From Lucinisca nassula (lineage: Eukaryota > Mollusca > Bivalvia > Lucinida > Lucinidae), in contig OY757014.1 of the NCBI GenBank assembly GCA_963580285.1, positions 99,388,072-99,452,071 of the forward strand: a DNA stretch of 64,000 bases, read 5' to 3'. Positions 23,219 to 33,452 of this stretch are shown one piece after another. The translations under genes and the position numbers were made by a program. Under the pieces are notes generated by a model. It had not been told where the DNA came from, searched no databases, and saw nothing but the letters and a program-made list of their open reading frames with translations. The number at the start of each line of letters is the position of its first letter. Position 1 is the stretch's first letter.

Positions 23219-24212
23219 TATGTCCCCGGTAGCGATAGCGGGGACATATTGTTTTATGCCTTGTTTGTTTGTTGGTTGGTTGGTTTGTACGTGGACAACT
23301 TTAACGTTGATCATAACTTTTGAACCTTTTGAGATAGAGCCTTCATGTTTGGCATGTAGGTTCCTTGTGACAAGGGCTTTGCAAACATACAAAAAATTGA
23401 CCTGTGACCTTGACCTTGACCCATGACCTACGTTAAAGAAAAAAATAACATTGGTCATAACTACTAAACCGTTTGAGATAGGGCATACATATTTGGCATG
23501 TGGGTTCTTTGTGACAAGGACTTCCCAATTACACAAAACTAATTGACCTTTGACCTTGACTCGTGACCTACTTTTAAGAAAAATAAAAAACATTAATCAT
23601 ATCTTTTGAACCATCTGAGATAGAGCCTTCATATTTTGCATGTAATTAGGGCTTCACGTCCATACAAAAATTTGATCTGTGACAATGACCTTGACCGTTG
23701 ACCCACTTAAAGAAAAAAATAACATTGGCCAAAACTTTTGAACCGTTTGGGATAGAGCCTTCATATTTTGCATGTGGGTACCTTGTGACAAGAGCTTCAT
23801 GTCCATACCAAAAATTTTCACCTGTGACCTTGACCGTTGACATACTTAAAAGAAAAAATAACATTGGCCATATCTTTTTAACCGTTTGAGATAGAACCTT
23901 CATATTTTGCGTGTAGGTTCCTTGTGACACGACTTTCTCTATCGGTTACATTTGGCCATTACTCGCAGGTGTACATTACATACACGTCCATACAAAAAAT
24001 TGACCTGTGACCTTGACCTATTTTAAAGATAAAATTATTATTGGTCATAACTGTTGAGCCATTTGAGTTTGACCATTTATATTGAGCATGTAGGTTCCTT
24101 GTGACAATGTCTTCCTACTCAAACAAAAATTCTTGACCTGTGACCTTGATATTGACCTGTGATCATCTTCGAAGAAAAATGACCATGCCCTGGGACATAT
24201 TCTTGTTTCACA
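23219..24212. mobile_element. Pearl-like element E2
   Basis: A leader stem-loop, ATGTCCCC..GGGGACAT (23219-23248), precedes about six ~140-bp tandem units. The units are marked by TTTGAGATAGAGCCTTCAT, GGTTCCTTGTGACAAGG and TGACCTTGACC, at about 23331, 23475, 23617, 23749, 23888 and 24065. The right end repeats GGGACATATT from the leader. ORFs on both strands (e.g. 23138-23593) are repeat by-products. Confidence 0.6.
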
Positions 24213-24236
24213 AACACATCTTGTTTTTTTTTTTTT

Positions 24237-24425
24237 TTTTTTTTCTTTTTAAGTTTTACGGCCCTTTCAAGAATATCGATCCGATCAGAGGTGGGCGAAA
24301 ACCAGAGTACCCGGAGAAAAACCGCCTGATCTTCCGTTGCAGAACTTAGCGTCTCACATGTAATCCGAGCCACAGCAGTGAGAGACCTTATGATTAAGAG
24401 TCAGCGTTCTTATCCACTAGGTAGA
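24237..24425 (-). mobile_element. SINE-E-like retroposon
   Basis: On the minus strand it starts CTAGTGGATAAGAACGCTGA (A-box-like), contains GTGGCTCGGATTACATG in the B-box position, and ends AAAGGGCCGTAAAACTT followed by the complement of an 18-bp T-run. It is therefore tRNA-like with an A-tail. Confidence 0.5.
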
Positions 24426-24497
24426 TTGCCATTGACTAAATATTAGGAAATAATCCTGGACTAGAACTTAGACTATTTCGTGCAGTATTCTAAACGA

Positions 24498-24562
24498 ACA
24501 GCGTATATCCTGATCAGACGGTGTTCTGTTGCGTCTGATCTGGGTCTACACTGTTTGTTTAC
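24498..24562. repeat. GATCAGACG..CGTCTGATC hairpin
   Basis: Inverted repeat CTGATCAGACGGTG / TTGCGTCTGATCTG with the adjacent TCTACACTGTTTG. This core recurs at 11640, 50745, 51059, 52350 and 63746. Confidence 0.6.
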
Positions 24563-24799
24563 CGCTATAGACCAGAACACGAGCCTAGTCCAGTTTTTAC
24601 AAAAAAAAAAACTTTTCTTTTAAAACAATAACAGCAGCAGACAAACAAACAAACAAACACTCAGACGCCACAGGGACAAGAATTACTCAGCCATAAATAG
24701 CCGTTACCCGCGTGTTGCACGAATGCTATGATATTCACATGGACATTAACAACACTACTCACTTGAAGTCGATCATAGGAAAAAAATCAGGCCCATTCA

Positions 24800-24960
24800 A
24801 ATTCATTGTAAATTTTACCGCCGAAAAAAATTGAAATTTTCAGATGAAAAATTGTGATATTTTTCTTATTTCTGCTCAAAATAAAGATTGTAGGTACTCA
24901 TTAGAACCGCCTCATCGAGGCGGTTCTAACGAGTACCATCAATCTAAATTTCTGAGCCAT
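24800..24960. mobile_element. Panhandle MITE, half copy
   Basis: It contains AGATGAAAAATTGTGATATT and the palindrome AGAACCGCCTC/GAGGCGGTTCT, then breaks off. A SINE-B inserts 22 bp further on. Confidence 0.6.
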
Positions 24961-24981
24961 CATCAATATAAACTAAAGAAG

Positions 24982-25288
24982 CCGGCCTCGGTAGCTCAGT
25001 TGGATGCGCATCTGACTGGTGATCAGGAGTACGCGGGTTCGATACCAGCCGGGGTTGGCAACATTCTTTCGTGGAGATTGATCATGAAATCTTTTCTACG
25101 CTCATCCTCTCCCTTTCGCTGATTCAAGAAAGTTAGTTGTCAGTTTCTGGCGAAAAAATGTGCACTGCTTAACCGCTTACCTATAAGCCTGCGGGCCAGG
25201 AAAAGTGTGGAAAGGTAAACTGACCGGCTCAGAAATTACCTAAAAAGTGTTGACTGGGCCGTTAAACTCCAAAACAAGCAAACAAAAT
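24982..25288 (+). mobile_element. SINE-B copy with target duplication
   Basis: Complete tRNA-headed SINE flanked by CTAAAGAAG at 24973-24981 and 25289-25297. The head is GCCGGCCTCGGTAGCTCAGT, the B-box region GCGGGTTCGATACC, and the tail TGTTGACTGGGCCGTTAAAC. Confidence 0.85.
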
Positions 25289-25511
25289 CTAAAGAAGCTA
25301 TATTTTTGGCCATCTCTACACATTTCCTTGGGACAACTGACCAATACGCCGTACTATTTCCATTCTTTGCTGCATAAACGGCATTTTGGGTAGATTGTTA
25401 ATCAATCGACCAAAGTTACTAACTACAGAAGTTTTCCACTTCTGTTGTCCACGTGACTAGCACATCGCTGACCATGTACAAAACCCAAAATAACCATGCT
25501 TTATATATCCA

Positions 25512-25802
25512 TCACGAAACCCCTGTATAATACGGACCCCCGTAAACCCCACATTTATATAGTATACATGTAACTGGAGTTTACAGGGGTAAACCTTATT
25601 TTTCTTATTCCTGCTCTAAAATAAAGATCGTGGGTGCTCGTTAGAACCGCCTCGATGAGGCGGTTCTAACGAGTACCCACAATCTATATATTGAGCAGAA
25701 ATGAGTACAAATATCACAAATCTTCATCTTATCATTTTTTTTTTTTTTTTTTTTTTTTTGGCGGCAAAGTTTACAATGTATTTGTATAGGCGTGTTTCGT
25801 AA
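25512..25802. mobile_element. Panhandle MITE, complete copy
   Basis: The ends ATCACGAAACCCCTGTATA and TATAGGCGTGTTTCGTAAT are inverted. The centre is GGTGCTCGTTAGAACCGCC mirrored by GGCGGTTCTAACGAGTACC. An inner pair of TAAACCCC/GGGGTAAACC and a T-run complete the pattern. The ~290-bp fold-back has no coding sequence. Confidence 0.75.
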
Positions 25803-26034
25803 TGCCATATTAGTCTTTTCTCTGTGACTTCAGAGTGCTTGAGGGTTATTTATATGTGCTGGGACATTAGCAAACAGTATAACCCCTGATCAGACGACAC
25901 AAGGTCTACTCAGTTTGATTAAAATATACAGCAATTTAAGGGTTAACTGAAACAGTTCAAGTCCCCTCTTAGAATCATTTTCCCAGCACAGTGCAGTCGG
26001 TGCTTAGATTTAAGAAATAGATCAGCTCTAGCAG

Positions 26035-26190
26035 TGATTTGTTGAGTAATATATCACAGTTTGGGGGTCAGTTGTAAAGTAGATCATATCACGAGCGTGT
26101 AACGCATGATTTCATTGATTTGTCTACTTCCAACTGACCGACAAACTGTGATTTATTACTCAACAAATCATAGACAAGAACTGATCTATT
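26035..26190. repeat. Fold-back: ATTTGTTGAGTAATA / TATTACTCAACAAAT
   Basis: The arms are GATTTGTTGAGTAAT..CACAGTTTG..GTCAGTTG..AAGTAGA and the complement TCTACTT..CAACTGAC..CAAACTGTGATTTATTACTCAACAAATC. The right arm and its continuation (to ~26280) recur at 35840-36000. Confidence 0.7.
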
Positions 26191-26405
26191 TCGATTCTAA
26201 CAAGCTGAAAATCGGCAATAATGTTGTTTTTCCTTCAAATTCTCACAGCCTTTTGCCATTATTAGAAGATTTCTCGCAAAAAATATTGACTGTATCACAC
26301 AACTTTATGTGCTTGTGTGAGGTTTTTTGTGCGAGGAAATCAACGAGTGATGTCATCAAACGGCGACTTTTAAGATTGTGGCAAAACAAGCAAACAAAGT
26401 CTAAA

Positions 26406-26489
26406 GAGGATTGTGGCCACGTAAAATCGATTTAAGCCCCCCAGTGGAATTCGTTTCCCCTGACCGTTCCAAGGCGGTTCTTCTGTCGC
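26406..26489 (+). mobile_element. Retroelement family R 3' fragment
   Basis: Contains GATTGTGGCCACGTAAAATC, TTAAGCCCCCCAGTGGAATT and CCGTTCCAAGGCGGTTCTTC, the complement of 37340-37450. It ends at the left boundary of duplication A. Confidence 0.65.
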
Positions 26490-26595
26490 GATTTATTAAT
26501 GACAGATTCTATCTGTCATCTCTAGCTATCCTGCGTGTTGTAAAGTAGTTCCGGCTTTCTTACGACTTTCTTCCGGCTTTGACCGCCAAAGAAAT

Positions 26596-26910
26596 ATGAG
26601 TCCGCACAAAAATGTAGTCCGGTTAGGCGCAGTTTTCAAAATTGTACATCCTATAATCGCAATACAAACTTTTGAAGCAGACGACATGACGATTTTATCT
26701 TACCTTTCAGAGAATTTATTCAGCACTTCATATGAATCAGCTATATCATGCGAGACTGTATACCTAGATCAATGCGGCATCTGCTTAGACGTCTGCTCAG
26801 GTTTTACACTGTTTTCTAACAGTGCTGTCAATATTAAATCCTTAAGGACCAGCCGGTCAGCTGCAGACCAGAATATTATTGGGTTTTCCGACATTCGCGG
26901 TCAAGTCTAG
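26596..26910 (+). CDS. Hypothetical ORF kept in both duplication copies
   Basis: A 104-aa ORF starting MSPHKN. The paralogue at 41838 keeps the same frame for 80 codons with about a dozen amino-acid changes and no indels, then meets an early stop (TTTAATCC against TTAAATCC). It has no signal peptide, membrane segment or motif that I recognise. It contains several cysteines in a CETVYLDQCG..CLDVCSGF pattern. The upstream CTTCCGGCTTTGACCGCC is shared by both copies. It could be a first exon or chance. I cannot assign a function. Confidence 0.25.
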   Translation: MSPHKNVVRLGAVFKIVHPIIAIQTFEADDMTILSYLSENLFSTSYESAISCETVYLDQCGICLDVCSGFTLFSNSAVNIKSLRTSRSAADQNIIGFSDIRGQV

Positions 26911-27803
26911 GTCAGTTACAACTAGGTGTATATCAGACTTTGCGAGAAAGGCTGTCCCTTTCAACCCTGGAATATGGTACAGATACCTATGCAAACAGTG
27001 TAGGTCCTGTGATATAATTCTAGTTGCCATATTTAGCAGAATGGACGAGCCCAACTTCAGTGATGGAAGAGTACAATCCATAAGCTCAAGGCAGTGAATA
27101 AATCAAAGCACTGACAACACTCATGCCGATTGTCTCTAAATGCAGGCTGGTCATGAACGAGGACTTGGACTGATCCGTTAAAACTTAAAGGAAGTTTAGT
27201 AACTGATGCGAAAATGTAGAACAAGATCAGCACCGTGTTCTGTGGCGTTTGGTCTTAGTCTACATTGTTTGCCAGATCGAACATTTTTTCAAGTGCAGAT
27301 TTTACAGATAATACTTACATGTAACGAAGACTGACAAACGACCCGGCTATGTTTGGGTTCATTGTTTGGCATTCGACCCGAAGTTACTAATAAAAAAGCG
27401 ATTCAGAGCTAACGTCTACGTGACTATCACTGACTTCTCAGAATAACCTTTTTCTTGCAGAAAATAGCCGAAGTGAGATCAGGGTATTCCATAAGACTGA
27501 AGAGGGTCATCCTGGAATCATAGGTTGAGCTTGGCAAACAGTGTAGACCAAGTTCGGACGCTGCAGAACGCGCTTCTTATCAAACTCTTCACTATTTGTT
27601 TGGAATTTCAGAGTTAAATTAAACAGTTTATTCTCATCCCAGGACTTTTACCCCAACCTACATCCCACCAACACTTTCGGTGCTTTGATTTTGAAACCAA
27701 ACGATTGCATGATTACAACACGCTTAGGCACCATGCCCTTAAGCTAAAAAGGTTAAATCAATCAACCGTGACGTATGGTTACCAGTCCGGCCACGATCCT
27801 GTG

Positions 27804-28110
27804 TTTTGTATTGTTTGATTTGAGGTTTAACGTCCCCGTCAACACTGCGTAGGTCATTTTGGAGACGTTGCTTCCAATTTTGTGGGACTTTTACCCGACA
27901 TTGAGATGAAATGACATCTCAAGCCCTGCCGCCGCCCAATCAAAACCAATAGGGTTTATATGCATGGACGGTCCGACTCGCACCTCTTTGCCTGGGCAGG
28001 CTTAGATCCTCTAAGCAGATTACCAGTACTCGTGTGCGGGTCGGTTTCAGCTCTGCGTGGAAGCATCATGCAGCCCATCTATTTCTTTAAGCCCCAATTG
28101 GCGGGGGCCA
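27804..28110 (-). mobile_element. SINE-A copy inside duplication A
   Basis: Full-length minus-strand copy with a near-perfect 12-bp flank duplication (ACGATCCTGTGT / ACGGTCCTGTGT). The orthologous insertion is at 45975-46279, so it predates the duplication. Confidence 0.85.
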
Positions 28111-28282
28111 ACGGTCCTGTGTACCACCTTCACACCAGTACTGATAGAAACCACATGTTCAGGATCAAACTTTTGATGTGTGATGTAAGGTCGTGCCTAG
28201 AAAAGAAGAAATTGTATTTTGTTCTCAAAAAGCATCAAGTGAGAACGTATTGCAACATTTTTCATTGAAACCTGGACAGTTA

Positions 28283-28450
28283 GAATGAGTGAGTGAGTGT
28301 TTGAGTTTTACGTCCCACCAACAGCTAAGGTCATACGGAGACGATACTTCGGTTTAAAGACACATCCGAAAGTCTGAAGAAGTCCGGGATCGATCCTGCG
28401 ATCCCTGGTTTACAAGGCGAGTAGCATAACAACTACACCACGGAGGCTTC
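28283..28450 (-). mobile_element. SINE-C (second tRNA-like family)
   Basis: On the minus strand the head is CCGTGGTGTAGTTGTTATGC (A-box-like), then GCAGGATCGATCCCGG (B-box-like), and the tail GGTGGGACGTAAAACTCAAA with ACTC repeats. Other copies are at 34848-35012 and 46454-46605. Confidence 0.7.
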
Positions 28451-29035
28451 TAATGGACAGTTAGAAGCTGGCCGGAAAGCGGATGGCGTTGACTCTGATT
28501 TTGGGTGCTACATGTGTGTGATCTATTTGTCTGTTGGATCGACATCTTACTATCAACAGAAGACGCTAGTGGACGTCGGCGTGGGGGAAGACCGACGTCA
28601 GTACGTCCAGATCGATTCATCCGACAGACGCATATGCGAAGTAGATTTCCAGCGGCATCTGCTACACTGTACCTGTAGATAAACAAAGGGTTTCAACTAC
28701 CGACTAATAAACACTGACACTGTTCGTCGCCCTTATGCGATGCACTTTTGAGAGCTAGACGTCCCTGTCGTGACCAAAATTAAGACGTCGACACAGTATG
28801 GAACACTTACGCTGGTGCATGAAATACGTACATGTATATTGGCGTCTAAGCGACTCGCGTGATATGCGTTTCAGTGACACATCGCACTTCAGCGCGAATC
28901 ACGCCGATTTTCGTTTCGGGATGTTTCGACACATAGGTGTAAGGTATGCCGAGGCGACGCGTGCGTAATAGAGCATGACATATCGGATGGAATAAGCGAA
29001 ATGGTATGTCGAGCTATTGTAGCTAGCGACATTAA

Positions 29036-29347
29036 AGGCATTTATTCTGTAACAGTAAAACACACCTTGTGTCCATAATTGTTTTATTGTCCCCTGTGAT
29101 ATACTGACTATAGCAGATCAAAGGCGGCCCTTAATAGGGTGATTAGTAGCTCTTGTTGAATCCCCTGACTGAGACACTTAAGGGGGAAATCAATAATGTA
29201 CACCAGTCAACAGTGAGTAATTTATTGATTTTCCCCAAGGCGGCCTCTTACCTGTTGAAGACAGAGGACTTCTCTCCAGTGAGCACTGAGGGCTACATAA
29301 TATTATGTAATGAAATGATAGTCCTCAATAATCAAGAATAAATGCCT
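29036..29347. mobile_element. TTAA MITE with paralogous empty site
   Basis: A 312-bp element with 13-bp terminal inverted repeats AGGCATTTATTCT / AGAATAAATGCCT. It is flanked by TTAA at 29032-29035 and 29348-29351. Duplication copy B has the uninterrupted target CGACATTAAGAACATTC (47195-47215 region). It is non-coding. Confidence 0.9.
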
Positions 29348-29888
29348 TTAAGAACATTCAAGATCATGGCTGAGACGTTAACTGAACAGCGAGACGTTAC
29401 ATCAATCAAGTGCGTCGGCCTCACGTGGTTCCATTTATTTGTTTACGCTCAGAATCCGGGATATCTAATCCAGCAGGATTACGCGCGGGTTTATAGTGCT
29501 GTTCTTACTCAAAAATGTCTTCAAGCCAATGGAATTCATGTACTGGACTGACCAGCCTTTCTACTCCGATCTCTTTGTGAAAAATAGAGTATCTTTTGAA
29601 GGGAGGTATCCACAACCGACCAGACAAAAATGTATCTAATTGCCAGTAGTATTGTTAAAACTTGAATTTTAATGTTTGGTTTTGAAAACGTAAATAGTTT
29701 CTTTCCAAAATTTGAAACATCGAATGGCATTTCATGATACCACCGGTGTATAGACAACTGCAAACATATCATACAATGGAATTTGCAGAACTACTTTTCT
29801 AAATTTTAAGATCTTTTTAGAAAGGTTGTCTGTAAATTTTCACAGTGTTTTGATTTTCTCATAGAATCTGTCATTTCAGTGCCTTTGG

Positions 29889-30104
29889 CGCTTTGATTTT
29901 TGTTATGGTTTTTCTTGCTTGTGTTATTCTATTTTGGATAGCCTATTGGCCATTTTATGGGAAAGTGACTGTCCTTTTGGCTTTCCGCTGTTGGTGTTTC
30001 TATTAGGTCTGTTGTTGCATGTTTGTATTTCTTTCCCTTTGGTGTCTCTGATGGGAGCTATGGGTTGATTGTATCGATTCCTGATCATTGCCTCTACTTT
30101 TATT
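29889..30104 (+). mobile_element. Retroelement family R 3' end
   Basis: Same terminus as 20950-21200, from TTTGATTTTTGTTATGGTTT to CCTGATCATTGCCTC. It begins exactly where duplication A ends. Confidence 0.65.
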
Positions 30105-30105
30105 T

Positions 30106-30210
30106 TAATGACGTCACTCGTCACGCTGTTTCGACCGTGAATTGTTGCTTAATAAAACACATTGCCTATATAGGCGCGCTGTTAGAATTAACATTATTTC
30201 CTGTACTTGA
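30106..30210. repeat. Fragment of the 36120-36225 repeat
   Basis: AATGACGTCACTCGTCACGC and TTGCCTATATAGGCGCGCTG occur in the same order at 36125-36215. Confidence 0.55.
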
Positions 30211-31237
30211 TCATGGTCTAAGACCCGCTCCAATCAGTCTGTTATAACGAATAACAACGATCTATTTTACTCTGAATTGGGAAAATAAGTAGGATTTACG
30301 TCGATATTAGGAAGAAAAAAAAAAAACAACAGCAAAACTCATCCTTTCCTTTATAAAATATATGTAAAAAGACAGGTTTGATCTTCCTAAAATAAATGTT
30401 TTAAAGGAGCAGTCTCTATAAGGCTGTTTTCATGGCCACAACCGATTTCCTTTAAACTTTGTAGCTTCAAAGTGGTACATATTGACTGTCTAATGGTGAA
30501 TTTTTAGACTCTTTGGTTCACTGGTTTTTGCTGTATACGCTATTAAAGTGGGTGGGGTAATGTCACCCCATCAAGGGTATACCAACAAAAATGCTATTAT
30601 TTTTGTTCAAAGTGTATGACTGGAGGCGATGTTTGCCGTATGCTTACTACCCTTTTAGGCATAACAGCCGGTGATAACAGTCTTATGAATATCAAACAAG
30701 AGAAGAGTTTATACGCGCTTGTAAGTTGTACCCAAATATCAGTAATTTTTATTCCCCAACTTTACGAAAAACCACAACACCTTAACAGTTTTCAACTTAT
30801 TTCAAAGATCTTTCATAAATATAATGTTGATGTAATAGTCATTCTAGGTATATGTCAGAATTATTGTTAGTTCATAAAACTTAAGAGTTACCTGCCCCTG
30901 AAATTGGATTTTACCCATTTTTTATATCGGAGTGCATTTATCCGTTTGTAGTACTCACAACTTCATTTGAAAGTGAATAAACCGATTCCATCCAAATATT
31001 ATTAAATAGATGTGGACAAGGAAGTCATTTGATTTAATAGTGCATGCTAGTATTTCCTTTTTTTTTTGTTATATATGAACTCTTAATTTCCAGGTGCAAA
31101 TGGAACATTTGTCAACTGTCAAACATTTTTGACCACCAAAGCAGGCTTTGCTCATGTTGTGGAACCTCATTTTAGACTGATACTGTGCTTAAATATAAAC
31201 CTGCATGGTCTCACGACATGTTTAAGAATTTGTTAAT

Positions 31238-31725
31238 TTACTGATCTTCCTCTGAATCGCTAGATGTACTCCATGTGTCAACAGCAGCATCATAAACAAA
31301 ATCAATATGTTCCCGGCTTGGTTTTGCTTCACTATTTTCTGTTATGTTCCGGTAATATCCCAAATACCAGAGAACAGAGGCCACATGTGCGCAACATTCC
31401 ACGTTACGAGCTCCACTTCTGCACCCACATACCACCCAGTGATTGGGTTCAGTGCTTGTGTATATTCAACCCACATGTTATATATTTTATTAGACGTGTG
31501 GCAAGAACGTATCTGTGCTTTGAGAACACCATCTTCTTCTTTGTGTGCCATTATCTCATATGATCCATTGTCGTCAAAATGTTCATCTGTGTAGGATTTG
31601 GCTTGTTTCAGCTGGTAAATACCCAGTTTCAAATCCCTGAGTTCATCCTCAGTCATCTCTGGGAAATTCTCAAGTTTCTCATCATCGATCTTTATCCAAA
31701 TAACCCGTTTTATTATCCCAGTCAT
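31238..31725 (-). pseudogene. Transposase C-terminal part with SWIM zinc finger
   Basis: On the minus strand the first part reads VIWIKIDDEKLENFPEMTE, LRDLKLGIYQLKQAKSY and NPITGWY. A frameshift near 31430 then moves into CGCRSGARN..CCAH, LWYLGY and the acidic tail SDSEEDQ. CxC..CxH is the SWIM zinc-binding pattern. In related animal transposase-like proteins that I recall, this region follows a DDE domain. Here it is separated from that domain by 900 bp of tandem repeat, so the gene is dead. Confidence 0.7.
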
Positions 31726-31730
31726 TTTTT

Positions 31731-32667
31731 GTCGCGCCTGCTATTAGCATGGCGCGATATAGGCGCCCGGTTTTCCGTCCGTTCGTTCGTTCGTCCGTTC
31801 GTCAAGGCTTCAACATTTGCGACGACCCTAGCGTTCACCCTAATGGTCAAGTTTATTTCTCAAGAACTATAAGAGCTTCATTAATGATACAAACTTGTAT
31901 CTGGGGATGACAACTTACATGCAAGCATCCATATTTGACCTTGACCTACATTTCATGGTTCACTGACTTTGTAAAATATTACGACCACCCTAGCGTTCAC
32001 CCTAATGATCAAGTTTATTTCTCAAGAACTATAAGAGCTTCATTAATGATATGTGGTACAAACTTGTATCTGTGGATGGCAACTTGAATGCAAGCATCCA
32101 TATTTGACCTTGACCTACATTTCATAGTTCACTGACTTTGTAAAATATTGCGACCACCCTAGCGTTCACCTTAATGGTCAAGTTTATTTCTTAAGAACTA
32201 TAAGAGCTTTATTTATGATACTTGGTACAAACTTGTATCTGGGGATGGTAACTTAAATGCAAGCATCCATATTTAACCTTGACCTATATCTCATGGTTCA
32301 CTGACTTTGTAAAATATTGCGACCACCCTAGCGTTCACCCTAATGGTCAAGTTTATTTCTGAAGATTTATAAGAGCTTCATTAATGATATTTGGTGCAAA
32401 CTTGAATCTGGGGATGACAACTTAAATGCAAGCATCCATATTTGACCTTGACCTAAATTTCATGGTTCAATGACTTTGTAAAATATTGTGACCACCCTAG
32501 CGTTCACCCTAATGGTTAAGTTAATTTCTCAAGAATTATTAGACCTTCATTAATGATACTTAGTACAAGCTTGAATTTGAGAATGGGATCTTTTGAGCAG
32601 CGATCTATGTTTGACCTTGACCTACATGTCATGGTTCGATGACTTTGCGCGCCACATGCGCGACATA
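31731..32667. mobile_element. Pearl-like element E3 inside the transposase
   Basis: The leader hairpin TCGCGCC..GGCGCGA (31732-31757) and GTTCGTTCGTCCG stretch precede five tandem units of 161-170 bp, each with CCCTAGCGTTCACC (about 31827, 31988, 32157, 32327, 32496) and TTTGACCTTGACCTA. The right end CATGCGCGAC mirrors GTCGCGCCTG at the left end. Confidence 0.65.
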
Positions 32668-33351
32668 GCCTTCGGCGGAATTCTTGTTACGACCTTATCC
32701 GGCAGCTTATTTGGAGCTATTGCTAGGGCCATCATTCTTCTAGCAATTACTTTGCCTGAATCTTTGCTCGTTACCAAAGGTAGTCTAAATGCATTGCACA
32801 ATGAGCAAAAAATCCTTACATAGTCGCCAACATATGGTATTTGACTATTGGGCATTGTGTTGCTAAGGGCTTTCCACTTTTTAATTCTCCCATTAGCTGA
32901 TTCGACAACCCATCTCACCTTTGTAACTAGCCTTGACTCATTCGCCTCTTCAGTCGTATGTTGCTTTTGAGATTTGTTTAGGAAGGAAGATAGGCATATG
33001 AGAATTGATTCCAAAATCCTTTAGTATATCTATAGCATCCCTGAAGCCGGGGTCTACAACGAGAACATCATCTTTTTCAAACCAGTCAGTAATATTTTCT
33101 GCATTAGTCTTTAACATGTATTCGGTAATCTTAGCATCTGTGTTTTTCCCATCTGCAAGATACGGTCCCATCACAGTCAAAATGTAACCATCAGTGGCCA
33201 CAAGCATCATAGGTTTCAGCAAATGCTGTCCTTTAGGAATAAGATCTTCTCTGAAATGAGTAGTTTCCACTCTTCTCAATATATATGTATGTTCCATCAG
33301 CCACTGCGATTGCAACATCAGAATTTGAATCCCCAAATAGGACATTTGCAA
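32622..33351 (-). pseudogene. DDE transposase (DDE_Tnp_4-like), frameshifted
   Basis: The catalytic triad can be followed across frames on the minus strand: [12 protein letters not shown] (first Asp, in a frame different from the surrounding ORF), then HLLKPMMLVATDGYILTVMG, VVDPGFRD (second Asp), a frame change near 33000, QKQHTTEEANESRLVTKVRW and VVESANGR (Glu). YVGDYVRI and CSLCNAF follow. At least two frame breaks make it inactive. DDE_Tnp_4 membership is from memory of the motif order. Confidence 0.7.
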
Positions 33352-33371
33352 AAGTTGATGTATGATTCAGG

Positions 33372-33452
33372 GATATCCAATAGTAAAATACCATATGTTG
33401 GCGACTATGTAAGAATTGTTTGCTCGTTTTGCAATGTGTTTAGACCACAAGG
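33372..33452 (+). pseudogene. Inverted copy of a transposase segment
   Basis: The plus-strand reading [19 protein letters not shown] matches the minus-strand [18 protein letters not shown] at about 32780-32860. A piece of the transposase was therefore copied in inverted orientation within the same element. Confidence 0.65.

Larger units (their letters stand above)
26492..29898 (+). repeat. Segmental duplication, copy A
   Basis: This 3.4 kb is collinear with 41734-47553. The left boundary is TTATTAATGACAGATT and the right boundary GGCGCTTTGATT. Differences between copies are discrete: A carries a TTAA MITE (29036-29347), ~280 bp at 27519-27797 and ~175 bp near 29460-29635 that B lacks. B carries a 3.2-kb insertion at the position of A's 27009. 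Confidence 0.9.
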
